This document shows positions 26,601 through 40,930 of a DNA stretch of 64,000 nt, piece by piece (the first letter of the stretch is position 1; every line of letters starts with the position of its first letter). The position numbers and the translations under genes are program-made. This stretch comes from Phorcus lineatus (lineage: Eukaryota; Mollusca; Gastropoda; Trochida; Trochidae), in assembly GCA_921293015.1 (NCBI GenBank), contig OV121081.1:76711022-76775021 (forward strand). The letters run 5' to 3'. The notes below the pieces were generated by a model that was not told where the DNA came from, made no database searches, and saw only the letters and a list, made by a program, of their open reading frames with translations.

Positions 26601-28200
26601 TTGGCGCAGGTACTTGTCATGTTAACAAGTGAACAAATTGTGCATTACAAAGACTTACGAGATGTAAAAATATAGATTATTATCAAAGCGAAGATGTCTA
26701 TGTCTTTTATGAAATGAGCGTTGATGTTTCTGTCGCCTGAGCAAAGTTATACCCGATTAGCAAGAGTTACACCCATCTATGGAAAAGGTATTTAAAAAGC
26801 GTCAACATTTCAATTAAACATCAATGCATGGTTAGCTGCTGTATATGAAACATTTAATGATCAAATAAAAAAGCACAGTGCAGGAAGAATGGCAATTTAA
26901 CTAACAAGGGGTTATTTTTCAGTTTTCAATGTTCAATTTTCAGAAGTAATTCATGATAATTTCCCATGGCCTTTGGCGATGCATAGGTGTTTTAATCAGT
27001 TAGGGTGTGAAAGACATTGATTATAACTAAGCATCAGCGTTAAAGTCGCGTGATTTTTAAGTTAATCAATCTTCAAAATGCAAAAATATTATTCCATTTA
27101 AGGTTGAATTTAAAAAATCGTCATTGTAAACTTTACTGAAGATATCATTATCATTTCTTTCGGCATTTTAATTTGAAAAGTGTAACATTTCTTTTGTACA
27201 TGGGTTTACTGGAAGCTATTTCTGAGAAATCTAAGGAATTAGAATTTCACCACTACTGACGGAATCGATTTTCTAGATAATACTGCAAGATGTTGAAGAG
27301 GTATTGCAAATGTTAACAACATGGGAATTAGCGGATACCGTTCTTACTTTCATGGCACTTACAGCTTTGTAAGAATTACACAAGGTGTTTTTGTATTAAG
27401 CTTTTTTAACAAAAAATCTTTCTCTTATGTCAAGGGTCATTTATATCCTGTGAAATATACAAAGATGGATCACGACCAATGCAGTGACAAAATAATGTCG
27501 ATATATTGTTAAACATTTATCTGTGTACAAAAATGTCAATAAAAATGAATGAGCTTCTCCTGCAACATCCTTCATTTATATAATTTTTATGGCGTCAAAT
27601 TATTTGTTGTTATTTCTGATGCTTTGAAATGAAAATGACTTAGTTAAAATTCTGTTTCTATTTGAATACAAATTTTGTGTCAAGTGTTGTTATTTTGTAC
27701 ATGTATCGTTCACATTCATAGATTTCTTTTATCTTTATAACAGTACATCTATGAACAATTACAGCCTGCGAATGTATATACTTTCAAAATAATTTGTTTA
27801 CATATATATCAAATGAATTCATTCCTTTTATAACCTCCTTCACACATGTGTCGACGAGTATAACATACAAGTACATGCCTGCCTTAAATCTAAAGCAGTG
27901 ATACACCTTCAGATAAAAGCCTCCTTAGAAGTCTTATTTCTCAGTTCCCTATATAATTGTTGAATATGACTATTGTGACTATATATATGACTATATCTAA
28001 TAACAGATAGTAGGGACTTAAACTCATTCAAAGCTATATATAACTAGTCATTCTCATATCAGGAAACCAACGTACCTAACATAGTATATTGTCTAATGTG
28101 CACGACTGTTTGCTAAACAAAGGATACATTGTAGATCTAACCAAGAACTTTGACCTTGCCTGCAACAATACAATTGTTTAGCAATTAAATATCATTTGCT
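23700..28200. other. AT-rich spacer between duplicated halves, no gene seen
   Basis: I found no coding frame, RNA gene or internal repeat family here. A small perfect hairpin (CTTCTGAT, loop AGGCCA, ATCAGAAG) lies at about 25408-25430 in a slightly GC-richer patch (25300-25450). I could not confidently align this stretch with the other blocks. Confidence 0.5.
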
Positions 28201-28860
28201 GCCGAACCCTTGCGGTACAGACAGCATAGAAATGGCAGAGAGTCATAACTGGTGTCTAACCTATAGTTTGATCATGTTGTGATTCGACAGTTTTGAATTT
28301 TCTTTTTTGATTCCAAGTTGTTGAAGATTCTAAAACGGATTTCCTATGTTAAGTTTCAGAGGTTGTCGAGGTCTTGATGTTTGATGCTGATTAAGAAGCC
28401 AGGATTATTTAGTGCCATACTTGCCTTATTTTGTATGAATGAGACCGAACTTTTTCCATTCATGTTAACAATATGGATCATTTTATGTTCTGAAGAACAA
28501 AACTCTCAGTTAATGTATGTAATGTGGACGCTTTTAAGATATTTCAAAATACATTTGTTCGTATTTCGTTTAAATATATTCGATTTATATACATCCTCAC
28601 AGACATATCACCGAGTATCACATGCAAAATGTTTCTAATTTGATAAGATGTCGAGTTACTGGACATCACATAACAAGATTGATATATAAAAGTAAATGCA
28701 TGTAATGCCAATGGTTTTGACCACAAGAAAATGAGTAAGACTCGAATTGTACTTGCCAGCCTTAAAAATCTTATCTTTTTTGTATCTTATCCTCATGTGG
28801 AATATAAGATGCACGTTACTTTCTCTGAAGACAAATATGGATTTATGTTTCAAGTCAAGT

Positions 28861-30360
28861 GTGTTTATTCATTTTTGCGGGTCAAAGGCCCATATACATC
28901 TGGATTTCGATACATATTACATTTAAAGTATTTTCAATTATCATAATACAAGTAAAACAGCAATTGCCTTCTGAGGCAATGAATCACATGTTACATATAT
29001 TTACATCAGTGTTTCATTTTCCGTCAACATGGAGCCCTTACACTAAAATATATTTGGAGAAAGACATAACACTTTGGAAAATAGAGTTTTATTAAATAAT
29101 GATAGTATCCACATACATGTAAAGAATCTACATCCTTTTACATAATAGACAAATTCTTAAACAATAATCAATATTGGACCATCTACCTTCACTTGCTTTT
29201 AAACGTATTGAATCAGATCTTAATCTGACACAAATTAAGGAATTATCTTTTTTCAGTATCAGCAGTTAAGTATTTTTCGGGTGATAGAAGGCTTTAATAC
29301 TACATAAATAATCAATTTATTGTGTCATTTTGCTATCTACTATTCCAAGATTTATAAATCATGTTTATAGCCACATCTTTCAATTTTATGAGAAATAAAA
29401 ACGTATTGTCAACTGATTGGCTGATCCATACAAAAGCAATTCCATTACTAGATAACAAAATTCGCATTGATGAGACATAATTTGAGTATCCATATTTATC
29501 TAAATTAACTAACATTTCATATGCTTTATTAGGTAATCTATTATTCGGCATTTCATTTAACTTCAACCAGGTTCTAACAGTCAGTCAAAGAGAGATAATA
29601 CATAATGGATATCCGCCACATAAGTTATAACGTTTGTTTTTTTACATGCCATGATATGTACGTTTTCGATCATATGACAGCTGCCAAGTCCGCACACCTC
29701 AGAACCGTATAGTAAAATCGGCTTCACCTGAGTATGAAAGATTTTAAAATATACGGAAGGATCAACAGTATTCAACTTCTTTAAGTTATGGAGACTTTCA
29801 ACCAATGCTCGTTAACCCGGTCGTGCTAAATCAACTTCACATAAAGTAATGTTAGAAGTATAAGAAAAGTTCCAAGATATCTGTATGTATTTACAATCGT
29901 GATCAATTCCCTTTTTAAAAACCATTTCTTAGATTCCGCCAAACGTCTACCCCTTCTAAACACAATAACTTTAGTTTTATCTAAGTTGACCAAGGTGTCT
30001 GCATAATTTTCCAGAATATTTAGTTTTCTCTGTAATTCAGAAATAACATCATCCGCAAACATCAGTAATAATATTTCAAGCATATTACCAAATAATTGAA
30101 CACCATATTTTCCATTTGAAATTATATCGTTTGGCAATCAATTGATTAAAAAGGAAAATAGGATGGGACTTAAAGGCACTGGTGCACACCAATATTCCGT
30201 ATATACAACAGATGCACAGATGTTGACTTCTGTTAGGTGGAGTTTTATTCTTTTGATAGATTCCCATGCTCTTGCTGTCATGAAACGTTCTAATTGGTTT
30301 AAGACTTTCATTTATCATCCAAAACTGTGTTCCACAGGAGATATCACTTGTGGAAGATGA
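28861..30360 (-). mobile_element. Truncated non-LTR retrotransposon (LINE)
   Basis: A minus-strand LINE remnant that carries part of the reverse transcriptase domain and the downstream protein tail (see 29333-30200), then about 470 bp of 3' flank ending in GGGCCTTTGACCCGC and AATAAAC at about 28861-28890. The same GGGCC...GGCC style of 3' end occurs at 4014-4199 and 42790-42846. The 5' half, including any endonuclease, is missing. Block A has no counterpart, so insertion after the A/A' duplication is likely. Exact ends and target duplication were not found. Confidence 0.7.
29333..30200 (-). pseudogene. LINE reverse transcriptase fragment, broken
   Basis: Read on the minus strand, about 30180-30137 encodes an LSPILFSFLIN-like motif, interrupted by a stop, leading into PNDII. 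The catalytic box is FADDV at about 30044-30059, the F/YxDD motif of reverse transcriptase palm domains. It is followed by the typical thumb-side pattern KTKVIVFRRG and NTYRYLG. A second frame (29581-29805) has FHTQVKPILLYGSEV, common in Jockey/CR1-type LINE proteins downstream of the catalytic core, and a third (29333-29566) has LPNKAYEML. The pieces lie in different frames with stops between, so it is a pseudogene. Jockey/CR1-like is a family-level guess. Confidence 0.85.
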
Positions 30361-30432
30361 AGCAATATCTCAGCAATAGGAGGTATCGTTTTGACAGTAG
30401 ATTTTGAACAATGCCCTGTTACAGTCAAGTTC

Positions 30433-30525
30433 ATGACATCACAATTGTTTTACATCATCAAGTAATGACAGCACAATGCTATGACGTCATAAACATGACG
30501 ACGTCACAATGCTATGACATCACCA
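30433..30525. repeat. Cluster of TGACGTCA-like sites
   Basis: Several copies of GACATCAC or GACGTCAC with CACAATGCTATGAC in between. The same TGACGTCACAATG phrase occurs at 45872-45917. Such sites match the CRE consensus, but here they look like part of a dispersed repeat rather than a promoter. Confidence 0.5.
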
Positions 30526-30606
30526 CACTGAGAGTCTTAGAGTTGTGCAGTGTTTAGAAATATAATCTTTTACGGAATCGAAATGAAAAGTGATTTTGAT
30601 TCATGA

Positions 30607-30758
30607 ATAGAATCCCACCCTGGTGTCTTCTGATATCACATATATCAACACTCGTTGATAAAAGAAAAATATCCTCGGCAAGCCTCGTATATTTGTAACT
30701 TTTATCAACTCGTATAGATATATTTGACATCAGAAGACACTTGGGTGAGATTTTCTAT
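30607..30758. repeat. Long imperfect palindrome, foldback element
   Basis: The left arm from 30607 (GGTGTCTTCTGATATCA, then GTTGATAAAAG) pairs with the right arm ending 30758 (TGACATCAGAAGACAC preceded by CTTTTATCAAC). Arms are about 65 bp with a short centre, CTCGGCAAGCCTCG. It is probably a foldback MITE in block A', with no coding content. Confidence 0.8.
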
Positions 30759-31021
30759 AAAGACTTTCTTTCTTCATTCATTTAGCTTTTAAACTTGATA
30801 TCATCCTTCCCATAAACATGTAACGATCATTTGCCAAGGCATTATGTAAACACTTCAATGTTTACTAAACATAATATACCGGGTTTATTACAGGTTATTC
30901 CTGACTGTGATATGTAATATGAATAGTTTGTGAAAGGAAAAAGTTACTTTAAGTATGATTTCGATTTCCCAGCAGGATTTACTCGTAAGATTTATCGAAT
31001 AATTTTCGAAATGCCTGAAAT

Positions 31022-31190
31022 GGAAAACTTGTTCCAATTTCAGTTGTTAATCCACCGTTTTAAAATTGACATCTTCTGTGCTCTTTTGGGAATTTTCTAA
31101 TCAACTTTCAATCCCTTAGTGTCACAAGGTAATGTCATACCTAATCTAAAGCAATTTCTGGGATTTAACATTTTCGTATTTTATTTGCTT
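31022..31190 (+). repeat. Landmark segment T, copy 4 (block A')
   Basis: Closest to copy 1 (4385-4560), sharing AACTTGTTCCAATTTCAG and CTTTTGGGAATTTTCTAAT. Confidence 0.85.
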
Positions 31191-32564
31191 TGATTTCGAT
31201 AGTACTCTTTGATTTAACAAATATTTTTTTGACAATATCACGATTCAACAGTGGACCGGATATTGAGGAACCTTAATGCTCTTGGTGGCTATGCCCTTGT
31301 TTATATTAGTTGTCCATTTCATTAAGATGTATCAGAGCTGAGCAAAGATTTATGATATAAACCTTCGAATATACAATCGGATAGCCGGTTCTCATAACTG
31401 TCGTACATTATTTTATGACTGTAATTTGTCAAAGATATCGTACCTTTAGGGCAAATTATATACTTTAAATCTGAATTTTTTTAAGCAGTTAACGTACAGT
31501 AGGAATTGCAAAAGCTTTCATTATTCATTATCCCACAAAGTACTTTGCACATTTCATAAAAGCATAAATTCCTTGTTTTCTGCCAAATGATAACATTTCG
31601 TTTGTACGATAAATTTTAACAGATATCAAATAAAAGCGCAAAAATACCAGTTATCAATAACATTCTTCCATTACATTGACATTTATGTCAGGGTAGCTTT
31701 TTTCTTTATCATATGGGTTTTCTGGGGGTTTTTCCATTATCGTACTTGAGAGTAAAACAAAACAAGAAATTAGATCATATTCCTGCAATGTATGGCGATC
31801 ATTATCTCAGATAGACATTTCTAGTAAAGGAAATTGAGAATCAGAATTCTCATGAAGTTTATCATGTCTAATCTGGAAGTATCTTCGTATCTAGTAACCT
31901 TCAAGTCACAAACTTCAGATCTTTTATTAACGTTCAGATATGCCTTCTACGTTTTTCAGTCATTTAAGCATATTTATCTATTCGTTTAACATGAAGATTA
32001 AATCAATATATAAAATATATAACACAGGGGTCAAATAACTGCTCACAGACTATCAATGATTAGCCCAAAATTTACGAGCTACTTAATCTGAAAACAAAAA
32101 AGGTCAGTAAATTCTGAAATAAAAAAAATACTCTCCTTAGAATACACCTCAGATGATTCGACATTTTCTATGAATTTTTATTGGAAAAGTATGCTAACAA
32201 CACAAAAAGTTTGACGACTAATGGGAAAAAACAGGTTCAAAATGAAATATTCTAAATACCAGCATCCTTTCTGTCGGATGTACCCCTCTTCAAATGCCTC
32301 ACATTATAGACTCATTTGCCATGAAAAAAATTGAGAAGACGACACATGAGCAAAAGCAACTCAGTAAAAGATTCCCCTAAACTCAAACGTGGATACTCAA
32401 GTGCAGACCATTAGACTGGCTATTTGGAAATGTCTGAGAAAATTGAGCTGACATTATTCAATTTTCTACACTTTAATTTTTTCTCACATCCGTCTGAAGT
32501 GACAGATCACTCAGTGTGTTCCACGATGATAAGTGTGAAGGATAAAACATAACATAGTAACGTA

Positions 32565-32613
32565 GTTCGAGATTTCAATTCGAGATTTCAGTTCGAGATT
32601 TCAGTTCGAGATT
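32565..32613. repeat. 13-bp minisatellite, TTCGAGATTTCAG
   Basis: About four tandem copies of TTCGAGATTTCAG right after landmark D in block A'. The equivalent place in block A (about 6130-6155) has no array, so the expansion followed the duplication. Confidence 0.85.
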
Positions 32614-35600
32614 CGTTCGGAGCTATGACAACAAACGTTTTTAGCAATGATGAGATGATGAAGACAACAGTTTTTTATTTTTTATTTAGAACTTTTCATT
32701 TATCAGTTGCTTTCCTGAAATATTCTTGTTTGTTGTAAACTGTTGAATCTTGTTGATAATACAAATGTTTTGATAAACTGACCAACTAAAATCTTGCAAT
32801 TGGTTCCTTATTTGTTATTCAGTGCTGGCGTATATCTGTCACGTTTAAGAGTGCCAGTCAAAGAGTCCATTTTTAAAAACATGATATTCATCCAAGGACA
32901 TTAACTCTAAATCAATGGATTGTGAGTTACATATATACGTGTGCACAACATCCCTTTGGTGATACCGAATTGTCAAAAGTTGTTAGTTAATTGATAAAAA
33001 AAATAAACATTGTTTTTTATCACAAATTGCTTTGAACATACATTTGTAGCTACATTATACTTAAACAAGGACTATCAACCTTAAAGATGATTATGGGTAA
33101 AATACATTTGTTGAAATCACTAATCGTCCCAAATTAGTGGTTACATCACTTTGAGTCCAAAATAGACATTACATAATTTCTTCATCAAAGGGCGTTATCC
33201 CCTTATCAGTACAAGCAATCTAAACACATTTAATGTCTTCATCTACCTTTAAAAAATTTCAACATGTTTTCAAACAAAATCGTAAGGAAAGTCTGACTTC
33301 TTTACATGACCTGAGGTATTACCTTAATTGTTATTATTATATTTACAAGACACATACGAGCACAATTCGATACAGCTAAACAAGAACGAAGATTAATAAC
33401 GATAGATATTTTATGCATGTTCCATTTAATTTGTTTAAATAAGACTTAAAATTACCTTGTTAATTAATTCATAGTCAAATTATTAACGAAAAGCAGGATA
33501 TTCGACTGTGGGAATTTGCCGCTATCTAGATTCTTGGTAATCCTTCACGGAGATGAATTGATCCCTACATTGTTACTGATAGAAACGAACTCTTTGTTAA
33601 GTTTGATAGATTCGTAGGCTTTATAAATTTTGAATATTTCTGTAATAGTTTTAAGAACATTGAACATGGCTGTGTGAGAACTGCCCTCAACTTGAATATG
33701 TCTTTGCAAGAATTATGTCAACAGTTGCTTATTCCTTATGTAAAGGGGATTGTTACTGAGAGAGGATTTACAAAAGTATTAACTGCCATAGCGGAACACA
33801 GGTGGTGTTGACAATTCACCGTTAAGCTAGATCGAGAAAGCTAGAAAGAATGGTTTCTAAGGTTTACTTCAACATACGAAATAGTTTGTTTTTTTAATTT
33901 AATCAAGTTTCTTTTGACCAATTTACCAAATTTTCACAGAAACTAATAAACCACTATTGATTTACGTTATCTTAAGGTCTATAATCAATATCAATCAATG
34001 AACTTCATGAATTATCTTGATGGTAAACATTTTATAGTGTGTTAAGATGAACATTCCAAGTAAGATACTTGGTTCAAAATATGAAGAGAATGTAGTGAAG
34101 GGTTCTTGTGGTATAACGATGACAAGCTAAAATATGCATGTTCCAATGCCGAAAATTTGGCTTTGACCTTGAACATGATGTGAAGGTCACTCGAAAAGAA
34201 TGCAGTGAACGTTATATTTTATACTGATGACTTGCTACAGGCCATGGGTGACCTTCATGCCTATGGAACTTTTAACTAACATTATAACAGGGAGATAGTT
34301 TGGACTATTTGAGAGTGTCAATGGCATTTGACCTGTTTAAACCATCAAAAGGCTTAATAGTTGATGGCAACTTTGAACAAAGACAGCTGGCGTTGACAAT
34401 AATCTTAATCTGTGTGCACTTTGAGCTTCTTAAAGAACAATTTCTTCAATCGGATTCAAGTGCTTAAATCGATACAAAATAATGGCGTGTTGGAAACAAT
34501 AACATGTACAAGAGATATTAAGAATTATTGGAATTGGGAGGAGAGATTATGCGAGGGCCATAACAAACTGTCTTCCTGAATCAAATATACTTAACCTATC
34601 AAGTGCAATTTTTAAAAATCATTTTTTAAATGGGTCGACCAATATCTTTAATAAGCTCGAGTTATATTAGCATATCAAGTATATTACAAATGTTCACGGG
34701 CACACAGCAAATGCGACTTTCATAATTCAGTCTTGGTCATCTTATAATATTGAGTTCCTATCTTTGCATTTTATATTTCATTTTGTTACAAAACTTCTTA
34801 AAGACCATTTATAATTACCTTATAGATGCATGACAATTTTGACTTAACTTGTGTTCATGTTGCACAAATTATGCTTAAACGGAAGTTTACAATATCTACA
34901 ATAGCCGAAAACCACAGATTTGAGATCTACAGAACATTACATTCTTTTCTCCAACATGCATAGATCTATCTAAAACATCTCGGTAAAAAATATAACAACC
35001 AACTCAGGAAAACCAAAGTATCGACAGTCAACAAAACTCCTCGTCAAAACGTTCCATATCATACTATTAATAAACTGAGGACAGAAATTCTAATCTGATT
35101 TGTCATAGCTTATTAGCCATCAACGACTTATTATTATTATATTAGCCATCAATAATGAGGGCTATTTGAGGTAATAAAACATCTAAAGTTCCTTGCAATT
35201 TGCAAAAGTGGTCATGTTTATACTAAAGATGTTTGATATTTCAGGATCATCAATAAGTGGAAATTGAGTTTGCTTTTGGCCAATTTGCAAATGAACAATG
35301 ATATTTCAAAATTCGTTAATCCAAAAGTAGAGTCAACTCTTTAAAGCGAATGTACCAATTCTGTTGTTGTTTGCTTTAACAGATATTAAATAAATAAAAG
35401 AGTATTATTTTTTTGCATAAAAATATGTTAAAAAGACTGTTTATAGGAAATGGAATGTGGACGCGATTTATTAGAATAAAAAATTTCCGCATATGTCAGG
35501 GGAAAATCACATTCTCTAAGTACAAGTCATTCAGGTTTACCCGTTTTTTATGTACCTATTTATGGAGACAGAACTGTTTATTTTGCATGATTTGATTCAA

Positions 35601-37054
35601 ACTTAGATTTTCTTTTATGAATGATTGACGATGACGTTTTACGTCAAACTGGTTTAGGTTTGATAGCCTGAAATTGTACCGTTCTTACACTTTTTTTAAC
35701 AATCCAAAGTCCCAACGGGTTACAATTTTCTTCAGGTGCTCTTTCGCCGTTTTAAAGCTCTCAGAGTCTTTCAGCTTATAAACTGCGGTTGACAATACGA
35801 AATATCAGAAAAAAACCTTCTCTGATAACACAAATTTTTAACTTTTGCTGACGTCAAGGGATTGTTGAACTGAAAACCTAATGTGTTAACATCACTTAGA
35901 AGTTTTAACGTTCCCCTTCAAAACATTTCAGAAACCTAAAAGTTATCTTATATAGTTACCTTCTACAACATGCTGTTTCAGTCGTCTTAATCACTTGTGG
36001 ATTGGGGTATCCCCTATTTTGGATGGTGACGTTTCATGTCTAAAAATACCACACAAATACAAATTGTTTTAAATCATATTTTCAACATTTCTTTATTTAT
36101 TCCCACACCAACCCTCAACAACAAAACGATTGCAATAACATTTATAATTATATCTTTCTGGTTACTAACTATATTCGTTTAAAAATTGACAGGGTATATC
36201 AGAAGAAAAGTCCATATTTCTTATGATGTATGATAAATATTGATACAGATAGGAGGCCATATTTGCAATCCGAGTTAACAAAACTTATCAAATTATTTTA
36301 AATGGCACAAGTTGAAAATATGCCAAGTTTGCCTGCAGAAAAGATTATATTTTGAATTGATATTAATTCAAATTACGAGAAAAACACGATAGGTATGGTG
36401 ATAACTTAGGTGAGATACCTGACATTGAAAGCACATACTTGAATGTCAATAACAATGCTGGGTGTTTAACTGCTTATCAGTTCAGCATTTGCTTAACAAG
36501 AATAAATGTTCAACTTACATGAAAATCCCTATTCCATAATGAAACTTCTGTGGAGATTCGAGTGTTGAATATCGAAAATATACGTACGAGATATTTCTTA
36601 AGGTTTGAAATAATTTATTCTGAATTTAATGATAACCATGACAGTCCTGGACTCGTCATTTCAACCTGCTTGTTACTAGTATACGATATGACTGGCACAG
36701 TGGCAAAAATAATGTAATTCGATATATGAAAAAAAACTTATCAACTTCTGACAAATGTTGTTTACCCTGTTGTTTTTAATGTAATTTCTTAAAGGATTGA
36801 AATTAAGAGTAAATACATAACTAATAACCTGATTTCAATTCTTTACTAATGGCCTGATTTCATAAACATCAATAAAAAGAACTATTTTTGTTATAATTAG
36901 ATGATTGAGGACAAATACTCATAAATTTCGGACTGTAAAATTGTCAATGGATATATCAAAATGAGAGAATCGTTTTGAAGAACAATCTAGATTTTAAATC
37001 CTGAGATGGTTCGTTATTTGTTGTATCAAAAAATTATGATGGCCTAGTTCTGAT

Positions 37055-37235
37055 ATCAGTTGTAAGTTCCACTATTTCAAAACTGTCATGTTTTGTGACT
37101 CTTTTGTAAATGTTCTTATTATCTTCAATCTCCAGCTGCACTGGGTTTTATCATAGTAATTTCAACAAACAAATTATGAGATGAACCGAATGAAAAGTAG
37201 TATCTCTGAGAGAATGAGACTAATCTATACGTTAT
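37055..37235 (+). repeat. Landmark segment T, copy 5 (block B')
   Basis: Reads GATATCAGTTGTAAGTTCCA, then TTTCAAAACTGTCATGTTTT. Pairs with copy 2 in block B. Confidence 0.8.
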
Positions 37236-40200
37236 TTTCTTTTGTGTTTTGATTCACCGATTTAGTGAAATCAATATCTTCTGTGAAAATTCAATACTCT
37301 AAAAGATGACTGTGTCATGCCTTGTATCTATGACATGGGTATATCACTAGATAATGAAAATAGTCCCATAGTGCTTATTTTCCAGCTAGTGCCCTAATAC
37401 TCTCTATGGTTTGGACATTTGCATAGGCTATCACTTTATATTGATAAACATAAGCTGAGAATATTATGTTTATTGACAACCGATACATAACGTAGTTTGA
37501 ATAAATGACTTTATATGGCTCAAATTTCATCACACATGAAAAATGATATTATCATTTCATTATTTCTCTCTAAATCTTACCTCTGAATAAAACAGACTCA
37601 AGTTTAATTTATCTAACTACATCATATCCATACTATTCAGAATAAATTCCTATTTGTTTTTCTGACGATGCAGATCAAGTATATTTGAAACTAAAACAAC
37701 AGAGTCTTAAATTACAGGTTATTTTCTAAACAGAAAAAATTTGCCCAAACAACCTAATAGTCAGGTACCTGATACCCTACATGCAGTCTTTTGGAAACGA
37801 ACAAGGCATTTTCGTTGTCATTTTATGTTACAGTTCTGATAGAATTCAAGGTGAATAAGACTGAACTACGGTTAGACTCTTGACAGACAATGACACTTTG
37901 ACATTGATCATGATCATTGACATAATTGTAGAGGACAGTCATTATCGGTTCGGTAGTCCTATTAAGGTTAATGTGTCTGCTCTGGAAGAATCCTCATGTC
38001 ACCTTATTCTTCTTGAAAGTCTTGGATACTGAGTTATTGAGAAAGTTGGTTTCTTTGCTTAACATATTTAAAGGTACTACTTCCTAACCTTTCCAAATCA
38101 TTATGTTAAATTATGCAGTATAAACATCCAAATCGATGATTGCATATTGATGTGCATGTTTTTCATGGCATTGATTTAAAAATTAAACTTTCAAATCCTT
38201 TTACACACAATTTTTATCGTGTTATCGACATCGTGGTAATATGGAAACTATGTTTCAATACTGAAACAGATTGGATTTGTTTGTTACATGGCAAAACATA
38301 TCTAAAGGAAGATTATTCCTACATATTTATATTGTTTGTCTTTAAGGATTGCCATGGACTATGACAACCTGATTCTAGATCTCATCACAGTACAAATACC
38401 ATGTGCAAGTACCATGTTACCATGCATCAAACTCTCAAAACTTGGCAGAATAATTTACCTAAAATATCAGGCTGGCAAATTATAAACGACTATGGAACGA
38501 GAGTTAACCTTAGGCAATTACCTTAATTACACTTAAGAAAATCTCCGCACTTACATTCTAAGTGACAGACCACTCATTTATCGTTTTTCAGACTAATGAT
38601 TCATGAAGTAATGTTTAATCAGTGAACTGAGTTCAAGATTCAAGTTCAGAAACAATGTTTATCATAACATCTTTTATTTAGAGAAGATAGCATAGTCGCA
38701 GTGTAAATGTATTATCAAACAAATATAATCGTAAAAAGTTTCAAGTAAATTAAGTTTGAATTCTTAAGAAAGCAAGCACATTTTTGTATATAATTTCCAT
38801 TCAACTTCTCCCGTTAACATACTATTCCTATTATCATTATTGTTGTTGTTGCTGATAATTATATCATCACCATTATCATTCAATAATGATATCTACTATA
38901 TCAGTTTTCTTGTTTAACATTTATCATTTTCTGTTCTTCTAAGTCAAGAGTCAGATTTTATACATAAAAAGCTCAGATTATGTCTCTATTCTGAGCAAAC
39001 CTATTCTATGTCAAAAAAGGGTGTGATAAGTGGCGGTAACTTTATAAGCGGTTAACTAGATCCTAGGCTGCAATTGTTATTTTCAACCATTAAGTCCAAA
39101 AACATTTTCTCGAGAGGTTTTCAACAATGCTCTCAACGCTAACGTGATAAAGTTTTCAACTAGTTTTAATAGCTTCAAGTTCAAGTGTAAAAGTTGCAGC
39201 CGTGCACTCAAAACGTTTAACTTAGGATGAAACCTTACCATTTCTGTTGATAACAAGAATAGTATGTCAAAGTTTTTTATGTAGCTGTTGTCATAAGAAT
39301 AAGATACATTTCTTTCCAAGAATAAGCAGTTGTTTTGAATTTATAAATAAATATTATGTGCCACATCATTAGTATAATTGTGATCATCTGTTACAACATT
39401 GGGTGGATCCTGAAATGATGCAAATATATGTATGACGTCAATGTTCAGATATACTTCTCCATAAGCATCCACAGGTGGCAAGCCTCGCTATATGCAATAT
39501 TCTGGTAAGCTAGCATCCTTTTAAATAGGCATGAGGGTTTTTATTGACTCAAATGATAAGCTTTTTCAAATTAATTTTTGTGTATTTAGGTAAAGGTTAA
39601 CATTAAGTTTAAGGTATTCATAGAGAAGATGTTCTTTTGTACTCTTTACAAGTCTCACCTTCCATTGTTTCGTCCTCACACATCAGCTTGGTCACTTACG
39701 GTTTTACACACGCGGGATCAAGTGAATGGATGATTGCAAATTATCTAGGTATACTTTGAATTGACTTTAGACTCCTTTCACTTGCGACATATATCTTCAT
39801 AGCTTTAACATTAATGTACATATAATCATTATGCTATCTTTTGTTTACAGATTAATGACCAATGATATATAATTAACACAATCAATGAATTCATTCGTTC
39901 CATTCACCTCAATTTATTATTACTCATAATAATAATAGTTATCACATTTATCGTCTTGCAAAGTCATTCCTTTAAGAATGTTTCCTTTAAAATTTGTGAT
40001 GTCATTTACACATTAGTATATCTGAACTTTGACGTCATACATCTATTTGCATCATTTCAGGATCAACCAATGGATCCACTGGATCCAAATAATGTTGTAT
40101 CAGATGAACATCATTATACTACTCACATCACTAAAATGTCAACAATATATGACATTGTCGCACAGTGTCTGGCCAGAAACAATCAGAAGATAATTATTTT

Positions 40201-40844
40201 GAATAAGTTGAATATAATCATTATTTCCATTCATTAGGTTTAATCGTTTGGATAATTGATAAGAATATATCAAAAACTATTTCATTTGGAAACACGTTAT
40301 CATTCAAAATCATTGATGGGTGAGCACATCAAGCAAATCTTTATGTAAACAATATTTGGACTTAATGACTGATGTTTTAAGACAACATCAAGTGCGGTTG
40401 ATTGTTGTGTGCTTCTGATATGAAAGTTGAAGAGAAAATATCTAACCCTGAACCACTCACATTAACTACTTAATACAAATATTCACTATTTACATTTACA
40501 TTCACATCAGTGATAATGATGCGATTATGTTAAAATTATTCTCTTCATAAGCCTTCGAATTTATAGGTAATTTGTTTTCTTGAATAGAAAGACATAAAGG
40601 TCTTTCTTTCATTTCGTAAAGTTAGGAACCTTTGGAGAAATTATGATCGTAAGAAAGTAAAGATTAATGTTAATCAATAAATGCATGTCTTGTTTTGCCC
40701 AGTTTATTCACTTCGATAAATAGCATCTGTTCTGTGATTATTTGATAAGAAGTTTTGGACAATAGAATTGGCAACGTACAGTTCTTAATGAAGAATTTAA
40801 TTGCAAATTATTCCAGTGTCCAAAGATTTAATGAGAGCCTTAAT

Positions 40845-40930
40845 CCGATGTCAGTTGTAAACTACAACAATTTCAAACTCCATGTTTTGGGCTATTTCGG
40901 GAATTTTCTAATCTTTTTTTACCATGGCCA
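40845..40930 (+). repeat. Landmark segment T, copy 6, truncated
   Basis: Reads GATGTCAGTTGTAAACTACA and GGGAATTTTCTAATC, then similarity stops near 40925. Confidence 0.75.

Larger units (their letters stand above)
28290..36760 (+). repeat. Segmental duplication block A'
   Basis: Collinear paralogue of block A (2990-13665), about 8.5 kb. It carries T copy 4 at 31022 and landmark D at 32415-32535 (TGACAGATCACTCAG, GTTCCACGATGATAAGT, almost identical to 6070-6104). Private features are a LINE remnant at 28861-30360, a palindrome at 30607-30758, a 13-bp minisatellite at 32565-32613 and an unmatched segment at about 35600-36050. Confidence 0.8.

Noticed and set aside
30433..30525. CRE-containing promoter
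   Set aside because: No gene follows, and the TGACGTCACAATG phrase recurs at 45.9 kb next to repeats, so a dispersed repeat explains it better.
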